Assembly: GCA_951799405.1 (NCBI GenBank)
Contig: OX637345.1
Location: 11,966,001-12,030,000, forward strand
Length of the DNA: 64,000 nt
Source: Agapetus fuscipes
Taxonomy: Eukaryota; Arthropoda; Insecta; Trichoptera; Glossosomatidae
Direction: 5' to 3'
This document shows, piece after piece, positions 12,351 through 23,235 of the stretch (position 1 is its first letter; every line of letters starts with the position of its first letter). The notes under the pieces are model-generated. The model made no database searches. It was not told where the DNA came from and saw nothing but the letters and a program-made list of their open reading frames with translations. A program made the position numbers and the translations under genes.

Positions 12351-12556
12351 CCTTGACTTATAGGTTGGTATGAAGCTGACCACCCATACTGTAAAAAAAT
12401 GTTTCACTTTGCCAATGTCACCCCTGTTTCAGGGAAGTTCGGCAAGAGTTGTAGGGCTTATGTTCATTTGAGATTGGGTTTTTACATTGTAGGTCCACAT
12501 GCGGCATGTGCTAGCGCGAACTTATACATGTCTGCTATGAATTAAATCTTAGATTT
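12351..12556 (+). repeat. Family-C repeat
   Basis: Begins TTCCTTGACTTATAGGTTGG, directly after a SINE-B tail-like word (GGTGAGCGCC). It ends near TTAGATTTAGATTTAG. Confidence 0.85.
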
Positions 12557-12636
12557 AGATTTAGCGCAGTTTTTGTGTGAATCACACTTCAAGAGCCAAG
12601 AGATGGAAGAAAAAGCAAATTTCGGTGAAAGGTTAA

Positions 12637-12871
12637 GGGCCTGTTGCACCAACCTCCAATCAATATTTGATTGACACATCAAATTTGATTGCTTGATTCT
12701 GGTAAGGACCTCGGTTAAATATTTCTCGGAAGTGGGTAATGATATGATGGAATTTGAACAGGAAAGATGATGTTCATCTGCTGATTTACGTGTATGCAAC
12801 CAAATTTTTGATTTGTTGGGAGAAATCCCACTTTTGATTTTTGCCTGATGGGAGTTTTGTGCAACAGGCCC
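12637..12871. mobile_element. Harbinger/Tourist-like MITE
   Basis: Ends GGGCCTGTTGCACCA and TGCAACAGGCCC are inverted and flanked by TAA on both sides (12634-12636, 12872-12874), the PIF/Harbinger 3-bp target. Length 235 bp. Confidence 0.88.
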
Positions 12872-13049
12872 TAAAATTCAAAAACAACTGTTACAGTTTT
12901 ATTACGACAACCAATCAAGCATTGAAACATAAAAATTACTGCTAGTACTCTAATTATTTTGCAATTTAAGAGCTCAGCAAAATCTGTGCCAATATTTTTT
13001 TGTCCAATCACTGCGTTACCAAATCGGCGAAAGTAACTGCAGATTTTTT

Positions 13050-13338
13050 TGACCGGTCCGTAGTCTAGTGGTAACGCTTTAGACTTGTAAATGGAAGGTT
13101 TTGGGTTCGATTTCCGGTGGAATACAAAAAATATGCCATTTATCAATACTTATTTTCAAATATGCTCTTCGCTGGGATAAAAATTTCATATACCTTTACC
13201 AAAAACTGGTCGCCTATGCAGCAACTGGGTCTTGCATGAAAATTGGCGCTTTCTATAGCGACAACCAAACTCGCAGAGAGCTCTTGAGGTGTAGCTTACA
13301 CAAAATCAGCGCTCACCAAATAAATCATCATAATATAT
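13050..13338 (+). repeat. SINE B
   Basis: tRNA-like head GGTCCGTAGTCTAGTGGTAA with B-box GGTTCGATTTCC, the body with AACTGGGTCTTGC, and the tail GAGCTCTTGAGGTGT...AAATCATC ending AT-rich. Confidence 0.87.
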
Positions 13339-13726
13339 TTCTATAATATATTTAGTAGCACAGCTTTATCCGATAAATTAATTATATTGATTTTAGGTAA
13401 CAATTTATTTTACACTCGTTCACTTGTATGGTTGACGTTCACTGACTGTCTTGTAATGGCTAAGAGTATCTTGAGCTACTACAATCAGAACATTCTGGGT
13501 TTAGATTCGTCTGGAAACATCTATCTTCATATTCCACAAGGTTCCAATACTTATACTACTTATATAATATATTGGCTTACTCTAGGTACTTAATTATAAT
13601 TCTTCTTACAGCTAGAGTCTATATACACCTACCCTATTCATTTTGTGTATAACTAAGTACTATTTACATAACAATATATATAAATATATAAATATAATAT
13701 AAGAGGATAACTTATTTAATTAAAAT

Positions 13727-14002
13727 TTAATACATGACAAAAGAGCGCTGTTTGAGTGCTTTCTTAAAAATGCCAACAGATTCCGAAACCCTCACTCCGG
13801 GTGGCAGTCTGTTCCACTCCACTGGTCCCGCAAATCGGAAAGCGCGATCCCCAAAATTAGTGCATATTTGACGGCGAGGCTGCATCAACCTGACAGCTCG
13901 ACACCCCGCTGACCTAAGTGTCCGCCCCCTCACACTCACCTCAACGGGGGAAAACATGTCTGCCAGATATGATGGAGCCAAACCATAACCAAACCAAACC
14001 AA
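13727..14002 (-). mobile_element. CR1/L2-like LINE 3'-end fragment
   Basis: A 91-residue frame with LAPSYLADMFSPVE, GRTLRSAG, NFGDRAFRFAGPVEWNRLPP and a KALKQRSF end. Same region as the element at 6475 but another subfamily, closest to 23236-23700. Confidence 0.75.
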
Positions 14003-14286
14003 ACCAAATATGCTGTTCTTGAAACCGCAAAAAAAAATTTTTGTTGCCTACCCACAGCCGAAATGCGGTGCACGCCCCTGCCTTGTGATCAACAGTCCGA
14101 GGCGACAACTACTCGGCTACGACCGACTGTTGCGTAATATTTGCTAATATATAAGGATGGAGAAAGTTTGACAACTGCTAACATCTTTTCAAGGTGCAAC
14201 GATATAACTGATGCAAGATGAGCATATTTTTTTGTTGCTAAAATTTAAGCTAGAAGCATCTGTCAGATTTTTTAACACCATCAATT

Positions 14287-14525
14287 ATTATGTTTATTTC
14301 AAACCCCAAAATAAAAATACCGGCAAGGTTTACTCAGCCTTCACAAGAAATGAGTACCAGCTCTCTCGGGAGCTGGGAAACCCCCACTTCAACTGAAGTG
14401 GTTGGCGTAAGGCCGGCCCCCTTACCTGTAAAAATAAATAGGTTCAAATCGCCACATGCGACCCCTTCGGGGATAACGCGGCAAGAAGTTACACTGTATG
14501 TGTAGCTTAGTTGCGTTGCGTTGTA
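14287..14525 (+). repeat. SINE A without its tRNA head
   Basis: Starts at the body word TTTATTTCAAACCCC and runs to TAGCTTAGTTGCGTTGCGTT. A family-C copy follows immediately. Confidence 0.85.
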
Positions 14526-14532
14526 TCAATTC

Positions 14533-14775
14533 CTTGACTTATAGGTTGGTATGAGGCTGACCACCCATACTGTAAAAAATGGTTCACTTTGCCAATGTCA
14601 CCCCTGTTTCAGGGAATGTCGGCAAGAGTTGCAGGGCTTAATATGTTCATTTGAGGTTTGGATTTTATTTGTAAGTACACAATCAGCATTTGTAAGCGCG
14701 AACTACACGTGTTGGTTTGTGGGCATACATCTGAGAGCTTTGAATGAATATATCCTTGCAACTTAGATTAGATTA
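14533..14775 (+). repeat. Family-C repeat with probable ATCAAT target duplication
   Basis: Complete copy beginning TCCTTGACTTATAGG and ending TTAGATTAGATTATAGATAG. ATCAAT flanks both sides (14526-14531 and just after the tail). Confidence 0.85.
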
Positions 14776-15447
14776 TAGATAGATCAATCAACAGAATGCA
14801 TTTTTGATGCTACTCTCACAATGCCTTCATTTTGTCTTCATATTTTGGTAGAAACGGTCATTTAAAGTACCTACATGTTTTTTTAAGACTTTTTTTAAAT
14901 TTCCAATATCAAACTCGTCTTTAAAAACGCCATTTTTTAAGGTATTCTGAGCAGTATTCTTTGATTCACAAGTTGGTATGAGGCTGACACTCATTGTATA
15001 AAAAATGACTCACTTTGACAATGCCACTTTTGCCGACCTTCTCTGAAACAAGGGTGGCATCGGCAAAGTTAACCATGTCTATGCATTTTTTTCATTTCAA
15101 CATTTCTAAATTATGGGTGGTCAGCATAGAGTAATAATAATACTATAACATACATAATTATTAGTCAATGGTGGTCAGCCTCACATCAACCTAGATATGT
15201 CATGGAATAAATAAAATTAATAAAAAAATGTTTTTTGTTATTCCTTGACTTATAGGTTGGTACGCAGCTGACCACCCATGCTGTAGAAAATGGTTCACTT
15301 TGTCAATGTCACCCCTGTTTCAGGGAAGGTCGGCAAGAGTTGAAGGGTGTATGTCCATTTGAGATTTGGTTTTTATATTGTAGGTTCACATGCGGCATGC
15401 GCAAGCGCAAACTTTTACGTGTCTGCTTGTGAGAATGCATGTAATGT

Positions 15448-15755
15448 GGACCGGTCCGTAGTCCGTAGTGGCAACACTTCGGACTCGTAAATGGAAGGTT
15501 GTGGATTCGGATCCCGGCGGAGCACAAAAAATATACCATTTATATTTCGAATGTGCTCTTCTCTGAGTTGAAAAATTCATAAACCTTTACCAAAGACCGG
15601 TCACTGAAAGGTCCATCCAACCTTACAACAACTGGGTCTTGCTTGAGAATCGGCGCTTTCTACAGCGACGACCAAGCTCGCAGAGGGCTCTTGAGGTGTG
15701 ATACACACAAAAACAGCGCTCACCAAATAAATCATCCTAATATTATTTTATTATT
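15448..15755 (+). repeat. SINE B
   Basis: Head GGACCGGTCCGTAGTCCGTAG, B box GGATTCGGATCCC, body, and tail TCTTGAGGTGTGATACACAC...CATCCTAATATTATT. It directly abuts a truncated family-C copy (15242-15447). Confidence 0.87.
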
Positions 15756-16195
15756 AATGTGAATCCCCTATGTTACATATCTTTGCAACTTAGATTAGAT
15801 GTCAAATGTCAATATACCATTGCAACTTAGATTATAGATAGGTATACATCCTAACTGCATACCTTGTTAAAATGGAACAGGTATTTTGGTTATTAGTGCC
15901 TTATCAGGAGTCACTCATTCCTAGTCACCACACAAGGCAGTGCAGTGAGATGACGCTGATGCTGATTATAATTATCTGTGGAACATGTTACATGAGATGT
16001 TGCCACGTGCTTAGCTTGTAAATAATATGCAATACTACTTATTTTATCTCTGCTGACATTTCAACTGTCAGACAAATAACTCACATGACAGATACCTAAT
16101 AATTATAGTAAACCATTCATGACTAACAATTCAATAATCAATTATTGCTTTTAATATATTACATTGGTATTCCTTGATTTTATTTTTATTTGACA

Positions 16196-16990
16196 ATTGA
16201 TCGGTCCATAGTTGTAGTGATAAACACTTAGGACCAGTAAACGGAAGGTCCTGAGTTGGATTCCTTTATATTTTTAAAAATGCTCTTCGCTGAGATGAAA
16301 AATTTATTTCCTTTACCAAAGACCCATCCGGTAAAAGGTCCATCCGGTGTTACAGCAATTGTGTCTTACTTGAATATTGGCGCTTCATAATGACAACCTA
16401 GTTCGAAAAACAGTCTGATAGATAGCTCAGTTGGTAGAATGCTTGCATTCCATTCCAAGAGCTAGGGTTTGAATTCCACCAAGTGTGTCAGAAATAACTT
16501 CCCGTTTCAGTGTTTATTTCAAACCCAAAATAAAATACGAGCAAGGAGTTCCTTGACTTATAGGTTGGTATGAGGTTGACCACCCATACTGTAAAAAATG
16601 GTTCACTTTGCCAATGTCACCCCTGTTTCAGGGAATGTCGGCAAGAGTTGCAGGGCTTATGTTCATTTGAGGTTTGGATTTTATTTGTAAGTACACAATC
16701 AACATTTGTAAGCGCGAACTACACGTGTTTGTATGTGGGCATACATCTGAGAGCTTTGAATGAATATATCCTCGCAACTTAGATTATAGATTATAGATTA
16801 TAGAGTACTAAGCCTTCACAAGAAATGAGTACCAGCCCCCTCGGGAACTAGGAAATCCTCACTTCAAACGATTTGGTTGGTGGAAGCCTTAAAATATTAA
16901 AATAAATAGGGTCTGTACACCATAAGCGACACCTACCGGGAGAATGTGGTGAGAATTTACACTATATGTGTAGCTTAGTTGTGTTTAATT
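16196..16990 (+). repeat. Dimeric SINE B-A interrupted by a family-C element
   Basis: B occupies 16196-16405, the A head and start 16406-16548, then a complete family-C element (16552-16800), then the rest of SINE A (16803-16990). GAGT on both sides of the insert looks like a target duplication, which defines the ends of family C. Confidence 0.85.
16552..16800 (+). repeat. Family-C repeat inserted in SINE A
   Basis: Complete copy with TTATAGATTATAGATTATAG tail, splitting a SINE A. About 95% identical by eye to 14533-14775. Confidence 0.88.
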
Positions 16991-17397
16991 ATTGATTTAA
17001 ATATACTCGTGCAGAGGAAATGTGAATTATAAAAGGTATAAGAGGAAAGAAAAGATGGCTTGACGCACTAGTGATACTGGTAGAGAGATACTGGAAATGT
17101 ATTAAAAATTTCATGTGCTTGGGCGAATGGGACGAAAGAGTAGGCCCTCATATATGTATTTATAAACAAGGTTCGTATAATTACAAACAAAGTGATGAAA
17201 TAGTTCTATGATTTACTTGATAAATATGTAGGTACATTCCTGTTTGCTCAAAAATACTTATTGCTACAGTACAGAAAATATTGTAGCGTGCAAAAATAAT
17301 CTTATTTAGTAAGTGCCTACCTACTTTATCTCTAAAGATATCACATGACATCTGAAAAGCTTAAATATTTACATTTTCTCTCAAGAAAACAGTTGGT

Positions 17398-17733
17398 CTC
17401 CTTCATCTACCACTGTTTGATGATGTCTTTCTTCTCCAGTTCCATACTCACAATGTATGACAATCCACCCCCACTCCGTACATACACCTTGCCCTGTGTG
17501 TGTCCTGACCTCCTTCATCAACCACTGTTTGTATGACGCCCTTCTTCTCCAGTTCCATACTCACAATGTATGACAATCCACCACCACTCCGTACAGACAC
17601 CTTGCCCTGTGTGTGTCCTGACCTCCTTCATCAACCACTGTTTGTATGACGCCCTTCTTCTCCAGTTCCATACTCACAATGTATGACAATCCACCACCAC
17701 TCCGTACAGACACCTTGCCCTGTGTGTGTCCTG
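17398..17733 (+). repeat. 112-bp tandem repeat, three copies, upstream of Tret1-like gene
   Basis: Units start at 17398, 17510 and 17623 with CTCCTTCATC. They contain CCAGTTCCATACTCACAATG and CACCTTGCCCTGTGTGTGTC. The third is cut by the MITE at 17734. Confidence 0.93.
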
Positions 17734-17879
17734 GGCTGGAAGTCTCATCACCATGGTAATTCTTACCTACCGAATATCGGCAATATTTGTATTCATACAA
17801 ATTTTATTCATACAAATGTTATCGATATTCGGTAGGTAAGAATTACTGTGGGGATGAGACTTCCCAACCCTGACCTCCT
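17734..17879. mobile_element. Foldback MITE inserted in a tandem repeat
   Basis: Inverted ends GGCTGGAAGTCTCATC / GATGAGACTTCCCAACC, with arms of about 50 bp including TGGTAATTCTTACCTACCG. It interrupts repeat copy three, with CTG as target duplication (17731-17733, 17880-17882). Confidence 0.88.
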
Positions 17880-18245
17880 TGAATAGGAATTTGGTGTTTT
17901 GTCATAAACAGAATGTAGTAAAAATCGGAAGTAATCTTATGAAATGACACTTTTGATAATTCAAAATAATTTTAGCTGAATTTCTGAGAGGTTAAAATGG
18001 AATTCGGTTTAAAAATCAAAACAATACCAAATGATTTTATCAGTGTGTAGATTCTAAGGTCATAACAGTGCCCCCCTTCAGCTGTCATCTAACTTTAGTT
18101 TAAACCATGTAGGTCCATAGTTAGCACTTTTCATTCCTCATAATGTATCCAAGGTACATATGTAAGCTCACATTCTCTTTTTGATAGTTTTTTGTTCATT
18201 TTCCAGATAAAAACTTAAGAAGTGGTTAGCTGTCACATATACAAG

Positions 18246-18449
18246 ATGGCTGACTCAGCTGTCTGTGACAGCCCATCACAAGATGGCGTCCAAAAGCAAG
18301 ATGGCGTTGGCACAACGATCCGCAAGAATCTGTCCCTGGTGTTTGAGCAGTCAGCTGTGCTGCTTGGCTTAGAGGGGAAGGAAAAAGATACACCTTTAGT
18401 TGAATCATCTAGCACAACTAAAAAGAGGATCTCTCCTCTATGGAGACAG
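18246..18449 (+). CDS. Tret1-like exon with start codon
   Basis: The ATG at 18246 is preceded by ACAAG and followed by MADSAVCDSPSQDGVQKQDG. The exon ends CAG|GTAACT, phase 0 (68 codons). A good acceptor (TTTTCCAG, 18199-18206) lies 39 nt upstream, so this is probably the second transcribed exon after an unseen 5' UTR exon. The word CAAGATGGC occurs three times in the first 75 bases; it may be a small internal expansion. Confidence 0.82.
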
Positions 18450-21400
18450 GTAACTTCATATATTTGCTTTTATCCAAATTTATGAATTGAACAAACGAGT
18501 CCATGTGTACTGTACTTTATCCAGTGGCCAGTCTCTCCACTAATGTGTCTGGACTTTGTTCTGTTCTGTGAACACTTCTTTCATCTCCTCGACATTTAAC
18601 ACTCTCTTCATGCATGCTCTTCTCTTTTTCTCACTTTGCAGGTTCGAGTCGTTTGCATAACATAGTAATTTATCTAATTACCAAAGTATTTCCATGACAA
18701 AAGAAAACATAAAAACAAGTATCAACAATTAGCTACCAATATGGCATGCATATATTTGACAAACAGTAGTCTAATGGTGAACTCGTCAGACTTTACATTG
18801 AAAGGTAATGGGTTTGAGTGTCACCTTGTAGTCTCTCCACCATCCTCCAGGACTCTCTGTCTCGTGTAGCCTCAGCCCATGATCCACTGACACATAGGAC
18901 CTTAGCATAATGTGTAATGTTGTCACTTAAAAAAAAAAAAATTAGGCTGATTTATTTGGTGAGCGCTGTTTTTGTGTGTATCACACCTCAAGAGCCCTCT
19001 GCGAGCTTGGTCGTCGCTGTAGAAAGCGCCAATTCTCAAGCAAGACCCAATTGTTGTAAGGCTGGATGGACCTTTTGATGACCGGTCTTTGGTAAAGGTT
19101 TATGAATTTTTCAACCCAGGGAAGAGTAAATTTGAAAATATAAATGGTATATTTTTTGTGCTCCGCCGGGATTCGAACCCACGACCTTCCAGTTACGAGT
19201 CCGAAGTGTTACCACCTGGACTACAGACCGGTCATTATGTCACTTATGGTCATTATCACCTTGTAGTTTCACCACCATCCTCCAGGACTCTCTGTATTGT
19301 ACAGCCTCGGTCCATGTCCCACTGACACCTAGATCTTCAGTTTATACACTGAACTATGGAGTGCTAACATATTGTTTTGAATATTCCAGAGTTTTGCATG
19401 TCTGGGCTCCATCATGGCTACCTTGTCAGCTGGTATGACATCTGGATATTCCGCCACACTCCTTCCCCAGCTATCTCAAAGTGATTCACCCATAGCAATA
19501 GACGTGGACACTTCCTCATGGATCGGTATGGAAAATAATATCTTCTATCTTACAATATACTGATACTTACATAAAGCGATGAATTCAATGTACTCACTTT
19601 TACTTACGAGTATGTATAGATTTGAGGCATGGACTTGGGCTTTGGAAAAAGATGAATAAACATGATGGATAGAAAAGAAATTCAATCAGACGGTGGTAAA
19701 CTAGACTTTGCCCAAGAACTTCATACATTCAGGATTTGAAGAGACCGATTGATGCTGCCTCATATTAAAAAAAAAAATTGACAAATTGAAATTTATTGTT
19801 TAATTTGAGTCATGAGAAATTCATTTTTTATGTGTCATTTTAAGATGAAGAAAAAAAGTTATTCTAGAATTTCAATATTAGGTAAAAATATTCAATGAAA
19901 CACACCTCAAGAGGCCTCTGCGAGCTTTGGTTGTCGCTGAAGATAGCGATTATTTTTAAGCAAGACCCGGTTACGGTACGGCTGGACAGACCTGTGGCGA
20001 CCAGTCTTTGGTAAAGGTGAATTATTTGAAAAAAGCATATATATGTATGAAAAATGTTTTTTTTGTGCTTTGCTGGGAATCAAACCCACTACCTTCCAAT
20101 ACCGGGTCTGCAGTGTAACCACTAGACTAAGGACTGGTCTTAGTGAATTTTACTATTTGCGCCTACCCAATGCATACACCTGTCATCTATTCTCTCCATT
20201 TATAGCTTTAAATAATTGACTGATTGAGACTCATGATTTTCATTTCTTTTCCAGCATCCGTCGCTGCCCTTCCAATGTCCCTAGGCTGCCTCCTCTCCGG
20301 CATGATGATGGAACCCTTGGGCCGAAGAAGAACCCACTTAATACTTGCCGTACCATTTGTGGCCGGCTGGATCCTGATCTCTACGGCCAACAACTTACCA
20401 CAACTGCTAATCGGCAGGTTCCTAACCGGCCTAAGCGTCGGCCTCTTGGGTCCAGCTGGATCTATTTACATTGGTGAAATAAGCGACCCAAAATACAGAG
20501 GATTTCTTTTAGCTGGTATATCGTTAGCAATTTCATTAGGTCTTTTAATTGTACATATAATAGGAACTTTCTGTACCTGGCAGTTAACGGCTGCAGTGAG
20601 TTCAATCGTACCTTTTTTGAGTTATGTAATCATGATGTTTGCCCCGGAAAGTCCTTCTTGGTTGGCGGGGCAAGGTAAAACTGAAGCCGCAATCAAATCG
20701 TTTAAGTGGCTACGAGGCTGCGATGATGAGTCGTTAGAGGAACTCAAAAACCTAATAGAAAAACAGAATTTAGTTAGGTTAGAATCTAAATCAAAACCGC
20801 AAATACCTTTATTCAGCTTGAAGAAACTACAATCGTTACAATCAACGTTTAAAAGACGTGAATTTTATAAACCGTTGTTGATTATGATAGGTTTTTTCTT
20901 AACGTTGCAATTTTCAGGAGTAAATGCAGTCGCTTTCTATTCTGTAGATATAATGCAGTCAACGTTAGGTGAAGGAATGGACAAATATATAGCGATGCTT
21001 TTGATTGACACCGTTAGACTAATTTGCGCTATAATCGCTTGCATCTTGCTGCGTACAGTAGGCAGACGTCCTTTAGCGTTAACGAGTGGACTATTCACAA
21101 CTCTTTCCTTATGCGGCCTAGCGATCTTCAAGTACTTAGCGTCTAAATATACTGAACTGGATTCCATATCTTGGATTCCGATGATGTTTTTAATTGGTTA
21201 TATGACAGCTACAACTGTAGGAATCACTCCGTTACCTTGGGTCATGACTGGAGAAGTTTTTCCAACAGATTTACGAGGAATCGGCTCTGGGATTTGCACG
21301 TCGATGTGCTTTTTAGCTTTCTTTGCGGTCGTTAAGATGGCCCCTGCAATGATCTTGCAATTAGGAATCGAAGGGACGTTTCTTTGCTATGGTGTCATAG

Positions 21401-21540
21401 CCCTTTTGGGAACGTGTTCGATCTATTTCTTTTTACCGGAGACAAAGGGACGAACCTTGAATGACATTGAAGAGAGTTTCAAAGGGAACAAGATCCAAAG
21501 TATGCAGCAATCTTTTAACGATGCTCAAAGAATTATTTAG
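18246..21540 (+). CDS. Facilitated trehalose/hexose transporter, Tret1-like (MFS sugar porter; 3 exons, whole gene)
   Basis: Exons 18246-18449, 19390-19525 and 20255-21540 give 1626 nt, or 541 residues; phases fit. The protein has a cytosolic N-terminus of about 68 residues and then a 12-helix sugar-porter fold. Signatures in order: PLGRRR (134-139), RFLTGLSVG (168-176), E188 and PKYRG (192-196), PESPSW (244-249), LQFSGVNAVAFYS (331-343), VGRRPL (382-387), PLPWVMTGEVFP (439-450) and PETKGR (508-513). Insect Tret1-like porters move trehalose or hexoses down their gradient across the plasma membrane. The exact substrate cannot be read from sequence. No key motif is broken, so the gene looks functional. 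Confidence 0.92.
18515..18665 (-). mobile_element. RTE-relative LINE 3' fragment in Tret1-like intron 1
   Basis: Shares runs such as ACACTTCTTTCATCTC, GCATGCTCTTCTCTTTTTCT and CACTTTG with the copies at 2908 and 55205. Decayed and non-coding. Confidence 0.5.
18955..19235 (-). repeat. SINE B in Tret1-like intron 1
   Basis: Full reverse copy: the tail (GGTGAGCGCTGTTTTTGTGTG) is on the left, the head (GGTTCGTGGGTTCGAATCCC region, then ACTACAGACCGGTC) on the right. Confidence 0.88.
19390..19525 (+). CDS. Tret1-like exon 2: first membrane helix
   Basis: The exon encodes SFACLGSIMATLSAGMTSGY and SATLLPQL, the first transmembrane helix and its typical Gly-rich motif, then DTSSWI. Acceptor ATTCCAG, donor ATCG|GTATGG. 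One leftover base pairs with CA of the next exon to give Ala (SSWIASVAALP). Confidence 0.9.
19885..20140 (-). repeat. SINE B, diverged, in Tret1-like intron 2
   Basis: Older reverse copy with tail words CACCTCAAGAGGCCTCTGCG and head CACTAGACTAAGGACTGGTC. It ends about 115 bp before the exon-3 acceptor. Confidence 0.8.
20255..21540 (+). CDS. Tret1-like exon 3: helices 2-12 and stop
   Basis: A single large exon follows acceptor TTTTCCAG (20247-20254) and runs to TAG at 21538-21540. It carries all the sugar-porter signatures after helix 1. The central loop after PESPSW is typical in length. No frameshifts were seen. Confidence 0.95.
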
Positions 21541-21636
21541 AAAAATTAACAATGCCTCAACTTTTGCTTATTATAATTGTAAGTAATCTGAAAATACCGC
21601 CATTTGAGATTTTGTAATGTATTATCGTAACTATTT

Positions 21637-21642
21637 AATAAA
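21637..21642 (+). promoter_or_regulatory. Polyadenylation signal of Tret1-like gene
   Basis: AATAAA lies about 100 nt past the stop codon, with a T/G-rich stretch following. Confidence 0.6.
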
Positions 21643-21659
21643 GTCTATGGTTAGATAGA

Positions 21660-22320
21660 TTTGGCAATAAGGTCAAAATACTCAGTGGATAGAATTCTCT
21701 CTCACAAGTAACATGTACCCGCTGTAGTAGCTAGAAACCAAGAACGAATAAAAGTAATAGGAAAATAACTGCCATATTAATACTGACCAATATTCCCTTC
21801 CAACAAAATATCAAATAATTCAAGTTATTTTTAAATTAAAATATTGAATGAATCATTATTAGAAAACTTTCTATAGTCTAGTCGTTTCGTTGGTGTCATA
21901 ACTAACACTCTCAGGAAACACCCTCATTGTGCAGTGAACAAGGATGAACTTATTCATCATTGATTCTTCAACAAAGGTCTCCTGAGGAAGTTGGTTATGA
22001 TACTAATAAATAAACCAGATTAAAAGTGTTCTTTGTTGATGGTTCGTCTGATAACCAAATTCTTGAAGTAATTAATTTTTATCTTATAGTATTTGTACAC
22101 CAGAAATATTATTTTAATGTTAAATGCCAACTTGAAAGTTAAACCTACTTTTTACTCTTTGTTGCCTCTATGAAGTGTTCGTCCTTGCTTTATCAATAAG
22201 TGGAAGAACAAATACTTAATGTATGATTCTGTGATATTATTTCCTATATTATATCATCTTCGTAAAGGAAGAAATGACAAACAAAATGAAAATGCTTAGA
22301 CTCATTCAAATGTTAGTACT
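21660..22320. other. Unannotated stretches, 21.6-35.2 kb
   Basis: No gene or repeat recognised here or in 23030-23235, 25110-26015, 26240-26570, 26820-27390, 27515-27940, 31475-32140, 32370-34090 and 34355-35260. The run 25360-25560 is less AT-rich but shows no convincing coding sequence. Confidence 0.55.
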
Positions 22321-22324
22321 CCCT

Positions 22325-22545
22325 TATATGTCACGTCTAAAATCTAAATCTAAGTTAAAAAGACATACATCATTTGAGATTCATATTAAATGCATTCCCA
22401 CTAGCAGACACATATTTAAGTTTGCGCTAACACATGCCTCATGTAGACCTACAATATAAAAACCCAATCTCAAATGCACCAAAGCCCTGTAACTCTTGCC
22501 GACCTTCCCTGAAGCAGGGGTGACATTGGTAAAGTGAACCAACCT
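22325..22545 (-). repeat. Family-C repeat, truncated
   Basis: A reverse copy downstream of the transporter gene, with CTTGCCGACCTTCCCTGAAG and AGGGGTGACATTGGTAAAGT. Confidence 0.82.
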
Positions 22546-22548
22546 CCG

Positions 22549-22765
22549 TCATGACAAAATATCAATTGACAGAATGCCCACCGACACAATGTCCATTGTC
22601 AAAATATCCACGCGAAAAAATGTCTACTGCTCAAAAATGATCATTGGATATCTCTTCAGTGTACATTTTGTCGGTGGACATTTTGTCGATGTACATTTTG
22701 TCGTTGGACATTCTGTCGGTTGATGTAATGTCGTTGAACATTCTGCCTATGGACATCTTGCCGTG
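22549..22765. repeat. 15-bp minisatellite with inverted halves
   Basis: Right part (22660-22765): ACATTTTGTCGGTGG-type units, about seven. Left part (22549-22620): the inverse, GACAAAATATCAATTGACAG-type units, about four. Confidence 0.85.
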
Positions 22766-22788
22766 GAACCCTTGTATGTTGTGTGCAG

Positions 22789-23022
22789 TACCCTGAGTAC
22801 GAATGACAAAACTTGAGTAAAGTAAAGTTCACGGAAAGTATTAAAGAGTGGTTTTCCCCAAGATCTGCCATTTTTGTTTAACTTGATTTTCTTCATCACT
22901 GTAACTCTTTTGCAAAGACCATTAAGTGTAAGAAACAAAAACGGCAGATTTTGGGGAAAATCACTCTTTAATACTTTCCGTAAACTTACTTTACTCAAGT
23001 TTTGCAATTCGTACTAAGGGTA
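22789..23022. mobile_element. TACCC-type foldback MITE
   Basis: Near-perfect palindrome: TACCCTGAGTACGAATGAC... and ...GTACTAAGGGTA, with arms of about 100 bp. CAG on both sides (22786-22788, 23023-23025). Confidence 0.9.
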
Positions 23023-23235
23023 CAGATGGTCATCATTTCTAAACTTAAAATAACTTCTCCAAATGTCAAATAGTCAATATTTTTTTCTGTGAACAAATAC
23101 ACCTGTACGAAGATGATAATATATTTCTTTACTTAGTATTAACTTATTTAATATTTAAGTTGTAGAGGTCCAAAGGCGGGAATCAAGGATCTTTTTTTGA
23201 AAATGAGATAAAAATATATTGCTCAACGCTTTATA

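Noticed and set aside
13387..13593. Small ORF with LVWLTFTDCLVMAKSILSYY as a gene
   Set aside because: Single short frame in AT-rich DNA with no family match and no splice context.
17561..17800. Minus-strand frame of 79 codons in the 112-bp repeat
   Set aside because: Repeat-generated; it runs into the inserted MITE and has no family resemblance.
22656..22871. Repetitive frame with HRQNVHRQNVQRQNV
   Set aside because: Translation of the 15-bp minisatellite (five codons per unit), not a protein.
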